Under the pieces are notes generated by a model that saw nothing but the letters and a program-made list of their open reading frames with translations, did no database searches and had not been told where the DNA came from. The position numbers and the translations under genes are program-made. Positions 1 through 11,224 of a stretch of DNA of 64,000 nt are shown in pieces (the first letter of the stretch is position 1; each line of letters starts with the position of its first letter). Source of the DNA: Patiria pectinifera. Its lineage: Eukaryota > Echinodermata > Asteroidea > Valvatida > Asterinidae. The stretch is taken from the NCBI GenBank assembly GCA_029964075.1, contig CM057135.1, positions 31,919,366 to 31,983,365 of the forward strand, read 5' to 3'.

Positions 1-831
1 ATTTCAGACATCAGCTTCATCCTCAGGCAACAATCAAGGGTTGGTAAATGGCCTAGCTTTATTAAAATATTCCACGCTAATTTCATTCTTTGTGAAAATT
101 TGCAGGCATGTTGGCTCATTTGAAAATGAATTTTCCAAAAGTTGGTCTGTATTCTGTCATTATATCAAAGGCATCACACGTCCTCTCTCCCAATTCAGGA
201 AAACTTTTAATTAACATTAGTTATGGCGGCGAGCTTGTCTTTTCCTTTAACACTTGAGACAGTTTTGAAGAAACTGAACTTTAGTTGGGACTAAAAAAAA
301 TCAGTGTACATTTTATGGTGTCTTTAACGGGTAGCCTTTGTGCAAAAACATGCTTTTACCCTCATTCCTTTATTTGTGTAACTAACTCGTCATTCCTCGT
401 TGGATTAGTTTCATAGTTCTTTTGTATAAGCAGCTGAAACTTGTGATGGGTCATACTTTAATCTGTGTATTCAGTCCTCCCAATTGCACATCCAAAAGTG
501 AAGAATACCCTACAAGTTTGATGAAAAACAAAATGAAAAACCCAAAGGTTGGAAATTAATTTAAATAATATAAAAATCACAATACATCCTTGGTGCATTT
601 GGCTGAGTGAGGTTAATCTATTTTACCATGTAACAACTTTTGTATGTTTGAACAAGTGTGATTATTAATCTAGGTTTTATGTGATTTTCACTGTAATCAA
701 ATAACTTTTGAAGTACCTCAGATAAAATGTAGCGATAGCATTATTGTTTATTTCATATATATTTCACTTACGGTATACTGAGTTGGTTCAGGAATGGTGT
801 GTGCTGGAGCAGAGGTGGATCTTCAAGGGGG
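1..831. other. AT-rich stretch without a recognised gene
   Basis: No reading frame with recognisable protein content or convincing exon borders was seen. It could be the 3' UTR or flank of a gene lying to the left, but nothing in the sequence proves this. Confidence 0.4.
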
Positions 832-1050
832 TATCGAGTCAGCTTTGTGTAGAACTTTTTACTGATTTTTGTCATGCAAAAATGTAATTAATTTTGTTAC
901 AAAGGACAGCGATGTAAATACTCGGGGGGGGGGGGGAGTCCCATCAGTGTGTGTTGAGTCACCTTTGTTTAGAAATGTTTAATGAATTGTTTTTATGCAC
1001 AAATGTCGTTTGTTACAAAGGACAGTGGTGTAACTACTCAGGGAGGGGGG
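832..1050. repeat. Two-copy direct duplication ending in G-runs
   Basis: A unit of about 115 bases occurs twice in tandem. Each copy opens with a GAGTCA(G/C)CTTTGT-type start, passes through a shared TTTGTTACAAAGGACAG segment, and ends in a run of G residues near 925-938 and 1042-1050. The G-runs may form quadruplexes. The copies differ by several substitutions, so the duplication is not very recent. Confidence 0.6.
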
Positions 1051-1974
1051 ACGTTCCACCACCCCCAGGTGAACCCCGCCCCCCCATCAGTAATTGAACC
1101 AAATAAATGAACAGTTTTTCAGGCAAAGTTAAGTTGATATGGATGTTTTGTGCACGATGATGATAATAGATAATTCTTTTGGTGTTTTGTTGCTAATTAA
1201 GGAAACACTGAAAATGTTTGCAGAAATGCGTGATTGTAAATATTTTAATTTGTTTATCTGAAGTTTGTTTAAATAAATTCATGTCTGCCCATGTACTGCA
1301 TCAAGTTTCTTTCGTGCATGTTTAAAGTGTCATTTCTTTAACAGTATTCAAGTAAAGACTAAATAAAATGGGTTATGAGCAAAATATCCCATTCTTGGGG
1401 GGGGGGGGAGGCAGTGATCACTATTACTTTTTAAAGAGAGAAAATAATGTTGGGGTCCGGATTCCTTGGAAAGCCATGCAAATTACTCAAACATGTATCT
1501 GTCAACACATCTTCAGCTTTTATTTTACTTTTCTTAATTTCCGACTTTTTTTTCTTTTTCTTATTATCGAAAAAAAAAATTCCCACCCCTAAATTCCAGT
1601 CTAAATCCATAATATTTGTGTGTGAGTGTATACTGAGGCCTAGTGCTATTAACGTCCCTGGATCTCGTGCGCAATCTGACTCCCCTAGCCCTGCGAATTG
1701 GACCCTAATTACGCCATCTTATCTCGGCTTAGTTTCACAAAACTCAAATTAATTTGATTGGATTTTTGACATTGCAAAAATCGTATGCAGCTTTCCTTCC
1801 ATTTTCATTGCTTCATCCAATACGTACCGTCCTTTGCATTTTTTCTGGATAATTCTGCGACTAGTCAAGTCTATGGAACCGGTTGGAACCGGTTTCGAGT
1901 AAAATATCCCCGCCCGCCGCGATCCCCGCCCGATTCAGTGAACCGTTTTTTACTTGTTTTCGTCTGCTGAGTTT
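1051..1974. other. No gene seen; AT-rich with poly-G tract
   Basis: The stretch contains several AATAAA-like hexamers (near 1097, 1272 and 1358) and a G-run near 1398-1408. The short open frames here show no domain or composition signal. A 3' end for an off-window plus-strand transcript is possible but unproven. Confidence 0.35.
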
Positions 1975-2062
1975 TAACCAATCAAATTGATCAGAATAAG
2001 AAGCCGCGGTCAATCTTCACACTTCTGGCCAATCGCAATTGCCCGTTAGCATTACGTCACCG
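1975..2062 (+). promoter_or_regulatory. Candidate promoter with CCAAT boxes and CRE-like site
   Basis: Two CCAAT motifs (ACCAATCA at 1977-1984 and GGCCAATCG at 2027-2035) and a CRE-like TTACGTCA at 2052-2059 lie within 90 bases. This is the kind of cluster seen upstream of animal transcription starts. GC content rises locally, and two good splice donors follow downstream (2553 and 2856). No TATA box is evident. Only motif spacing supports this call. Confidence 0.3.
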
Positions 2063-2855
2063 GCCTTCCATTGTCTGACTCTGATTCCGAAAAAAATAGA
2101 GCCTAAAGTTTGGTAAAATAAATGTTATTCATTATAAATTTTACGATTTTTCTTATTTTCTAATCGACGGCATTCATAACTTAATTTATTTAAATATTTC
2201 ATTTAAAAATGTACTTTAAAGACAAAATAATTGTAAAAACTGCATACGCGGAGTAATACACTCTGGACTGTTAGCCCTATAGGTACGTGTGCAAAACAAA
2301 ACTGCCCGTCTTGTCACTTTTATCTCACTCCGCAGATGAATTTCAACGGGACAGGACCTCAGAAAGTTTGCTCCTCGTTTCGGGCGCGACTTTTTCGCTT
2401 CATTCAAATTGTGCACACAAATCCGTAAATTCATCCTGGCATCCTCCATTGTCTTTTCTTAACTTGGCTGGCTGGTTTTCTCTTCAAAAAGCATCGTACA
2501 AGCCGCCGTATCAACACAGTTTTCTCCCGGCGGAGAATCCCGCCCGGGCCTGGTGAGTCGGCACGTTTACAAGCTCAGAGCAGAGTCCGGAGATAGACCA
2601 CCAAGTTTTCCATTCTTTGAGATTTTACCGAGCATCACAAATTGCGTAAAATTGAACTTGAATTGAACTTTGATGAACGTGAAACAAAGTAGGCCTACTA
2701 AAGATGTTGACCTTGAACGTATACCATGTGTATACCCACTGAACCGACGAATGGAAATATACTAGTCTGTGGATCTTTTTGTCACGATTGTGGAGGATGA
2801 TCCAGCTTCACGCATGAATATGACCGCCAGGGATTAGTCTGTAAACAGACTCGAG
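2063..2855 (+). other. Candidate first exon(s) with two splice donors
   Basis: A GC-richer segment ends at a strong donor (CCTG|GTGAGT, exon end 2552). A second strong donor (CGAG|GTGAGT, exon end 2855) lies 300 bases further on. These could be alternative non-coding first exons of a plus-strand transcript, possibly the module locus starting near 9.8 kb. A short open frame at 2287-2556 and an antisense one at 2216-2449 have no recognisable content. Confidence 0.3.
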
Positions 2856-2934
2856 GTGAGTGAAACCTAATTTTTTGTTGTCTGCGAAATAGGGTCATGC
2901 GTTGAATTTTTCTTATGAACACGTTTTGTGCAAC

Positions 2935-3400
2935 TTTCTAAATTCTACTCCTCTTAGCCCAGGCCTATGAACATGATGAAAACTATTTGACATCCCCTTT
3001 TTGTTAATTTTATTGAAAAGTGCAGTTCTTTAAACGTTAAAAAAAGTCCATACTTTTCCGGACGCGGTCACTTTTGCTGTGATGTCATTTCAGGAAGACG
3101 TGTTCAGTTTAGAGATTTCTGTTCAAATTTTCCCAATGAAACCATTTGTGAGAAAGTTTTGCTCATTGGCGTATGGCCATGTACTTACACAACAACAAAT
3201 CACCAAAGAACAGACAATTTATGACGGCAAAATATCCAAAACCTTTTGTGCTAAATAGCTGTAACATTGTAGGTTTCTGCCCAAAATTGCATCACAGTTT
3301 TGCTCATGAATATGGAAATTAGAATTAGCATAAAAAACAAAAAGGCACTAAAACCCCCTTCAAAATGGTAAAACGAAAATTGAAACAAAGTTGAATGAGA
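2935..3400 (+). repeat. Dispersed repeat, copy 1 (inverted partner at 8660-9125)
   Basis: This approximately 460-base segment aligns with the reverse complement of 8660-9125. Shared landmarks in order are a CATCCC(C)TTTTT stretch, CATACTTTTCC, a TCATTTCAGGAAGAC block, ATTTCTGTTCAAATT, an ACAACAACRAA block, a GACGG(C/T)AAAATATCC block, and a final CATGAATATGGAAATT with GCATAAAAA. No coding capacity or clear terminal motif was found, so the element class is unknown. Confidence 0.65.
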
Positions 3401-3413
3401 CAAAAAAAAATTC

Positions 3414-6400
3414 CATTTTCAAGGATAGCATTTAAAATTACATTGCATGCCCCTTTAAACTTAGGCAACAGTTTTACTTACATTCCCCTTATTTTGTGTT
3501 ATAGTGTTAGACTGCTACTACTTTTACTAGCTAGTGCCAAAATTGAAGTCAAGGGCCATGGGCCTACATTTGCTGTTAGCTTTCATTTGCATTGCCAGGC
3601 ATTAATTGCACAATACAAATTCCATCCTTGTAAACTAAGTTTCATCCCATTGAGTATCTAAAGCCAGCTCTTGGGCCTTCCTCAAATTAAGTTGTAAAGG
3701 AAAGAAAAGTTATTTTAAAATATATGGATTTTTTCTTATGTAAACATGTAAAAACACCCCTAATTTTGTGCCTGTGTTACACTGTTTCCATCCATGGGCC
3801 TCCATTTTTAAAACTGTCATTTGCATTGCAAAGCATTAACAATACAGATTCCTCTCAGTGATTTTATGGAACTCTTTAGGCCTTTGCACTGTGTAGAGTA
3901 TCAAAAGCAACTCTGTAGCCCTCTTCAAGTAATTTGCATATGAATAAGTCTGGCGCGTGCGATGACTGTAATTGTGTTGGCACGTGCGAACAAACTAGTA
4001 GGCGTGGCTACATGCGCATTAATCCCAGAAAGTTTTTGAAGTTATGCCAAGACTTTGGAGTGTGGCCACAGGTGGCCATGTGATGTTTATATGCTGGCCT
4101 AGGAAATATGTTTTTCCTGGGTGGAAAGTAATTGACATAAAACAAAACCTCCAACATGTTGTGAAAATAATCAGTTGGTCAACAAATACAGGGAACTACT
4201 CAACATTTATTGTGATGTCTATAAATTTATTATTAGTGTGTACATTTATACTGTTTGGCTATTAATTAACAGTTCTAAAAAGGTTAAATCAACTGTTACT
4301 TTGGGTCGATTCTATACTTTAAATTCTCTACAGTACTTAGAATAGCAACAGGTAGAGAATTCCTGTGGAAATTATAATTTTATGTAGGATTTTCGATTGC
4401 TGCCTTTGAAATTATAGCTTGTAAAAATGACATCTGATGGCATCAGTACTTTTACAGCAGTTACTTCAAATAACTAACAGACATATATAAATTAATCCTA
4501 GGTACTTGTAGATAATGGCATTAAGATTCCGATACAGATAATTAGCGGTAGGATAGGCAGGACAGTCAGCGAAACTCGGGAAACTAAGAAAAAATGTTGT
4601 GAAATAACTGAAAGCAAAGTGACAATGTCTTCTGCATAGTCACTTCACTTCTTGCTTAAAAGTTCTTGGTAGTCAGTGGACTTGTGAGGCCCATGTTTTT
4701 TTAGTACACTATTTGAAACTCTTAGGATCAATTATGAATACCTCAACAAGTTCAATATCACTTGATACCATTTTTTTCTGACCATTGTTATGAGCAGGGA
4801 CATGTGAAAGTACCCTTTAGTTTGCGTTCGTGTTACACTGCTTCCATCCATGGGCCTCCATTTTGTTTGTCAAAAGTTGTCATTTGCCTTGCTAAGCATT
4901 CCTCAGTGATTGTATTGAACTGTAAACCAGTTTAGGCCTTTGTACTTTCTACTGATGGCATCAGTACTTTTACAGCAGTTACTTCAGATTACTAACCAAA
5001 ACACAGAAACTAATCCTAGATGTATAAATTGTCATTAAAATTCAAATTAGCGGTATGACATTAGGCAGGACAGTCAGGGAAACTCGAGGAACCAAGAAAA
5101 AAAAATGTTGTGAAATTAGTGGACAATACTGAAAGCAAAAATCGGTGACAATGACTCCTGCATTGTCACTTCACTTCGTGCTTAAAAGATTCTTCTTGGT
5201 AGTCAGTGGACTTGTGAGTCCCATGTTTTTTAGAACAATATTTGAAACTCTTAGGATAATTAATGGATACCTCAAAAAGTTCAATATCACTTTATACCAT
5301 TTTTTCCTGACCTTTGTTATGAGCAGGGACATGTTAACATTAAAAAGTGGGGGGCCTTCGCCCGCAAAACTGATTAAAAAAACCACTTATTTTTGTATTT
5401 GGACAGCTTACCCAAATGCTACATCATGTATAAATATTTCTAGAATTGTGCCTCTGTTGGAGGTGGGGCAACATTTTATATAAGTGGGGGAGGGCAAATG
5501 ATGTTAAACAAAAAAATTCTAGCAGTAACAGGCAATCTTGAAAATGCGTTTTCAAGGATAGCATTACAAAAATTACATTGCATAACCCTTTCAACTTAGG
5601 CAGCAGTTTTACTTATATTTCCCTTATTTTGGGTTAGTGTTAGACTGCTACATGTACTACTTTTACTAGCTAGTGCTGAGATTGAAGTCAATTGTGCCAT
5701 TAGTCTAGTATTAGCTGACATTTGCATTGCCAGGCATTAATTGCACAATACAAATTATACCATTGAGTATCTAAAGCCGTCCTCAAATTAAGTTGTAAAG
5801 GAAAAGAAAAATTATTTTATATAAAAAAAAATCTTATCTAAACATGTGAAAACACCCCTTATTTTGTGTTTGTGTTACACTGTTTCCATCCATGGGCCTC
5901 CATTTTTTTGTCAAAAGTTGTCATTTGCCTTGCTAAGCATTCACAAATTCCTCAGTGATTTTATTGAAGTGTAAACCAGTTTAGGCCTTTTGACTGCATG
6001 TGTAGAGTAGCAAAAGCAACTCTGGTGCCCTCTTCAAGTTAATTTGCATATGAATAAGTCTGGCGCGTGCGATGACTGTAATTGTGTTGGCACGTGCGAA
6101 CATACTTGTAGGCGTGGCTTCAGGCACATATTAATCCCAGAAAGTTTTTGAAGTTATGCCAAGACTTTGGAATGTGGCCACAGGTGGCCAGGTGATGTAT
6201 GTATGCTGGCCTAGGAAATTAATTTGTCCAGGGTGAAAAAATAATTGACATAAAACCAAACCCCAAGCATGTTGTGAAATAATCAGTTGATCAACGAAGA
6301 CAGAGAACTACTTAACATTTATTGTGATGTTTATACATTTATTATGAATTAGTATGTACATTATTTTGTTTGGCTATTAATTTACAGTTCTAAAATTTTA

Positions 6401-7110
6401 AAGCAACTGTTACTTTGGGTTGATTCTATACTTTCAATTTGTCACAGTACTTAGAAAAGCAAAAGGTAGAGAATTACTGTAGAAATTGTAATTTTATGTA
6501 AGATTTCCGATTGCTGCCTTTGAAATTATAGATTATGAAACCAAAATACAGAAATTATAGGTGTAGAAAATGGCATTAAAATTCAAATACATGTACATGT
6601 ACAGATAATTAGCGGTATGACATTAGGCAGGACAGTCAGGGAAACTAAGAAAAAATGTTGTGAAATTAGTGGACAATACTGAAAGCAAAAATCGGTGACA
6701 ATGACTCCTGCATTGTCACTTCACTTCGTGCTTAAAAGAACCTTCTTGGTAGTCAGTGGACTTGTGAGGCCCATGTTTTTTAGTACAATATTTGAAACCC
6801 TTAGGATCACTAATGGATACCTCAAAAAGTTCAATTTCACTTTATACCATATTTTCTGATCCTGTTATGGGCAGGGACATGCCGATATTAAAAGTGTGTG
6901 TGTGGGGGCTTCGACTGCAAAAAAACCCCCTGATTCCAATAATTTACTTTTTTTTTTATTTGTTCAGCTTAGCCAAGTGCTACATCACGAATATTTCCAG
7001 AATTGTGCCTCTGTTGGGGGTGGGGCCACATTTTATATAATTTTATATAAGTGGGAGGGCAATGATATTAACAGAAAATCTAGCAGTAACAGGCAATGTT
7101 GGTGCTTTTT
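3414..7110 (+). repeat. Nested tandem duplication of about 1.6-2.1 kb
   Basis: The order of landmarks starting at about 3414 repeats from about 5545: AAGGATAGCATT, the CATCCATGGGCCTCC block, AATAAGTCTGGCGCGTGCG, the GGCCACAGGTGGCCA block, ACTGTTACTTTGGGT, GGACAGTCAG and TTGGTAGTCAGTGGACTTG. Inside the first unit, 4560-4960 is partly repeated again at 5040-5340. Copies differ by substitutions and small indels. No long open frame is shared, so this is a non-coding duplication of unknown origin. Confidence 0.7.
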
Positions 7111-8132
7111 TTTCAATGCCTGCAGTATAGTGAACGGGGCCTGTGGGCAGAATGTTTATCCTACATGTGTCAAAAATAAAAAAATAAAAAATTCGGGGGG
7201 GGGGTCACAATTGTTCATAAAAAGGGGGTATATACACATTGCATATGAACAAATAAAACAACGACATAACCCACATTTTTATTTTTAAGACATTAAACAG
7301 GCAAACCTATAAAACTTGTTAATGTTTCCATGAAATTGTAGCTAGTATATATTTGTTTGTTAATGTAAAACTAATATGTGCAATGAATTAAAATAAGCGG
7401 GTCACTAACACATGTATCAGTCTTTCCTCATGTTAATGTGCTCCACGTGTGTGATTTATGAACGGAGGTCAGTCTCCGTTCAGACAAAATGTATCGATTT
7501 GTATTTTGCACGATAAATCCCAAACATTATTGAAATGTAGACAGGGGCTGGAATTTAAGATTGAACAGTTAAGGGGTCCTCTAAACAACTTTCAGGAGTT
7601 GTCTTGTAGCATCAACCCTCAGGTCTGTAAATTCATTGTAAAATTAAAGTCTATAATGACTGAAGTGATGCGTAAAAATGTTGGAATATAAGTTCTGCTC
7701 AAGATGATCAAGTTTACCGACTTTTCTTATTTTTGTTTGTGGAAAATTACAAACCACTGGAATGCCGCCCTCTGTTGACGAAGTAGGTCAAAGGCATAAT
7801 TTCAAGTGCACTCGTTGAACAAGAAAAGTTATGATTGTATTATTGTATTAATGATTGAAAAATGATACAGCCTAATGCGACTTGAATAACAATTCTTAAA
7901 AGTACCCCCCCCCCCCCGCTCAATTCATATGCCAATCTTTACTCGTGTTAATGTGCTCCAGGTGGTGATTATGAAAGGAGGTCAGTCTCCGTTCAGACAA
8001 AAGATATTGATTTTCTGTCACTCTGTGGGAGGAAACCTATACGAAATGTAGTCAATGGCTGGAATTTAAAGTCACTTTTTTAAAAAGTGAAGAGTTAAAG
8101 GGCATGCAATATCATTTTGTAATTTAAAATGC

Positions 8133-8647
8133 TTAAAGGGAATGTACAACATTTGCAAACATCGAAAAATAAAACTACCAAGTTTTTACGAAATACCTTA
8201 CTAGGATGTTGGTAAATGACAGTCTAAAGCATCCTGTAAAATTATGGCACCTGGTGTCAAGTCATTTTCAAGAAAATGGTATATTTGTATACATTTCCAA
8301 CGGTGGTCGACCGACCACCGTTGGAAAAACTATTTTTCAACTACTGCTCCAAATTTACAATTATTTTCAGTCCAAATTGTGTTTGCTATTGGTTACACGT
8401 TCATGAACGGGTGCAGGCCAGCTAGACTGGTTCCCTTACCTTATAATTTTCCGACATCTATAAATTGATCCATTTTATCTTTAGTGGAGTCAGGGAACCA
8501 GACTACTTAAACAATTTTGTTTTTTTTGGTTTTTCAAGCATTTTCGAACACGAAACTTCAAACATGTCAGTTAAACAATATTTGATTATACTAACCCCTC
8601 AATTTCTGAAAATTACAGCAAAAGCCAATGATGTACATTCCCTTTAA
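8133..8647. mobile_element. piggyBac-type MITE with TTAA target duplication
   Basis: A 507-base element (8137-8643) is bounded by TTAA on both sides (8133-8136 and 8644-8647). Its ends are inverted repeats beginning AGGGAATGTACA, then CATTTGC at the left end and CATTGGC at the right. TTAA duplication with short terminal inverted repeats is the hallmark of piggyBac elements. No transposase frame is present, so this is a non-autonomous element. A central perfect hairpin (15-base arms 8294-8308 and 8313-8327, 4-base loop) is an unusual addition. Confidence 0.75.
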
Positions 8648-8659
8648 CAGTGCAACTGT

Positions 8660-9125
8660 ACGTTCCATTTAACCTTATTTTCGTTTTGCATATTCAAGGT
8701 TATTTGGTGCCTTTACGTTTTTATGCTCATGCGAATTTCCATATTCATGAAAAAAGTATATGATGTCATTTTAGGTAGAAACCTCGCAGCTTTTTCAGCT
8801 CCAAAAGTTGCCAGGATTTCGGATATTTTACCGTCGTAAATTTTCTTTTCTTTGACAGTTCGTTGTTGTGTCACTGTAAGCCAAATGAGCAGATTTTCAA
8901 ACAAAATGTTTTGAAATTGAGCACATTTTTGGGTTCACAATTTGAACAGAAATCCCCTAAACATAACAGTGTCTTCCTGAAATGATATCACAGTAACAGC
9001 GCCGTCAGGTTTCTGGAAAAGTATGGATTTGTTTTATAGGTTTGAAAAAGTGACATTTTCCAATAAAATTCACCAAAAAAAGGGATGTCAAGTCATACAT
9101 TTAAGAGGAGAAGAATGTTGCAAGA
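8660..9125 (-). repeat. Dispersed repeat, copy 2 (inverted)
   Basis: This is the reverse-complement partner of 2935-3400, with the same landmark order read on the minus strand. It lies just right of the TTAA-flanked MITE and, together with it, interrupts the second copy of the 7.4-9.5 kb duplication. The two copies are about 5.3 kb apart and could be two insertions or the ends of a larger rearranged unit. Confidence 0.6.
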
Positions 9126-9798
9126 GATGTGTTCCTCAGGAAAAGTAATCTCATGGAACCTGAAGGGATCCTCTCAATGTAGGAGTCGTCTTGTAGTATT
9201 CACCCTCAATTATCAAAAATATGTAAATTCATTGTAAATCAAATTATATAATGACTAATTTGTGACAACGCCGTCATCATTGTCAACTGTCCTTTTCTAA
9301 AATAAGTATACAGGTGTAAGAACTGCATGGTGCCTTTTTTGTTTAAGCTCATTAAATGTACTGACTCTTCTTCGTTTTTGGTTGAAAATTACAAACCACA
9401 AGACTGCTGCCCTCTGTTGACGAAGTAGAACGTAAGGTGAATTTCAAGTGCGTTCAACAAGAACAAGACAAGTTCTGATTATTAAAGCTATCCATACTTG
9501 AAATAAGTGGTACAGCCTAAGCTGGCTTGAATAACAAGATATTAAGAGATAGATCTATGTGGAAGGGATCCACTTTAAACTAAACTACAACAGTGTCTGG
9601 CACACTGTTGCATGCATGGAGAGAAAAACCCAACTAATAACACAAGAATCATCCATTATAATTGTATAAAATGATGTCATAATAAGACTATAGTTTTCAC
9701 TCTTCTGGTCAGGTTTCCTCTTGCAGAATGAAGTGCGTCTCTTGTCAATCCTGATTCTGAACTGTTTTCTTCTCTCTATATTTGTGACATTATTATAG

Positions 9799-10035
9799 AA
9801 AACTGAGCCTGTCATACCTGGGCGAGAGTGGTCAGATGAAGAGGCTTCTGGTTGAGGCCATTGCTGCTAGGAGGAGGACGCCGGGAGGAGCAGGGAGGAG
9901 AACCTACGGAGCTAGGAACTGTGGACTCTGCTTGCTGAGCTTGCCAGGAATTCCTACAAACTTCGGACACGATTCTTTATGGAGAGAAACCCCCGCTGAA
10001 TAATTGGGCAAGAAACTTCATTATTATTAATTAAA
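9799..10035 (+). other. Exon-like module M1 (terminal type)
   Basis: A 3' splice-like site (TATTATAG, ending 9798) precedes a module related to M4 and M11. It has AAAACTGAGCC at the start and GGAGGAG-rich middle. It has no donor; instead it continues through CCAGGAATTCCTACAAACTT like M11. The AATAAA seen in M11 is altered here to AATTAAA. All frames contain stops. Best read as a 3'-terminal, probably non-coding exon. Confidence 0.4.
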
Positions 10036-10191
10036 AAGTTATTTTAAGAAATGAAATGAACTATAGTGGCATGCGTCTGGATCAAGGTCAGACGCCTTGA
10101 GCATTGCCAGAGAAAAGGCTTTATGCCTTATATAATTTACTATCGAACTGTCAGTGATACTCGAACGGCAACGAACGAACTGCAACGAACA

Positions 10192-10645
10192 GACGAACTG
10201 CAACGAACATTAGTCACACTACTTGGAATATCATCCAGCAGCCTTACAATAACGTTTATCATAAGTCAATAATTAACAAAACGTAAAATGACTTATTCCA
10301 TGAGGAATGCAAAGAAGAACTGAGAGATCACAGCGTCTTAATTCAGTGAAGACGAACTGCAATGAACATTATACTACTTGGAATATGATCCAACAGCCTT
10401 ATAATAAGGTTGATCATAAGTCAATAGTTAACAAAACAGGACTACTTATATGACTTATTCCATGAGGAATGCAAAGAAGAACTGAGATATCACAGCGTCT
10501 CAATTCAGTGAAGACGAACTGCAGTGAACATTAGTCACACTACTTGGACTATTATACAAAAGCCTTATAATTAGAAAACGACTACATGTGTGACTTATTA
10601 TTCCACGAGGAATACAAAGAAGAACTGAGATGTCACAGCGTCTGG
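10192..10645 (+). repeat. Three tandem copies of a ~160-base unit
   Basis: Units start at GACGAACTGCA near 10192, 10351 and 10513. Each contains ACTACTTGGA, AGCCTTA(C/T)AAT, CATAAGTCAAT (first two), ATTCCA(T/C)GAGGAAT and AAGAAGAACTGAGA. Block B holds only one diverged counterpart (about 17060-17225), so the unit was amplified after the A/B duplication or reduced in B. Confidence 0.75.
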
Positions 10646-10949
10646 GGCGCTGTCCTTATACACATTTAAAGATATAATATATATTATATAACCTTCCAAA
10701 GCAAACAAGAGTAAAAACTATGAGTCATTAATACGGGCATTGGCTGATATTTTGTTTCTATAAATATAAAGAAAGAAACAGATACCATCCTGCCCGATAA
10801 TCAACATGAAGTTCATTAGAGAGTCCAACTATAATTTGTGACCTGAAGAAAAAGAGGTTGCTCTTTGAAAAGGTGATGATTGGAAGTAAGGAAGAAAAAA
10901 ACCAATCATCACTTTATAGCCCAGAGTAATGACTTTGTTTCTGAATTGC

Positions 10950-11145
10950 TCCCTGTGTATGATGTGATTTTCCCTGTGTACGGTGTGATTATTTCTTGTG
11001 TACGGTGTGATTATTTCTTGTGTTCGGTGTGATTATTCCTTGTGTGCCGTGTGATTATTTATTGTCTGAGTGTGATTATTTCTGCGTATGGTGTGATTAT
11101 TTCTGTGTACGGTGTGATTATTTCTTGTGTCGTGTGTTTTCTTCT
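10950..11145 (+). repeat. Minisatellite, ~22-base TGTGATTATTTCTTGTG unit
   Basis: Eight or so degenerate copies of a 20-24 base unit with core GTGTGATTATTTCTTGTGT. The same minisatellite, shorter, occurs in block B at about 17540-17640. Confidence 0.75.
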
Positions 11146-11224
11146 AGTGATTTTTTGATATAGGCCTACCCCAACGAAAATAGCGCAAAATCAAAACTGT
11201 AGAGAAAGAAATAATACTCTCAAA

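Larger units (their letters stand above)
7441..9545 (+). repeat. Direct duplication; second copy split by insertions
   Basis: Copy 1 spans about 7441-7910. Copy 2 is split, with its left part at 7920-8100 (shared TTAATGTGCTCCA and GGAGGTCAGTCTCCGTTCAG) and its right part at about 9140-9545 (shared GTCTTGTAG, GCCCTCTGTTGACGAAGTAG and TTGAATAACAA). The interruption contains a TTAA-flanked MITE and the minus-oriented dispersed repeat, giving a relative order: duplication first, insertions later. Confidence 0.65.
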
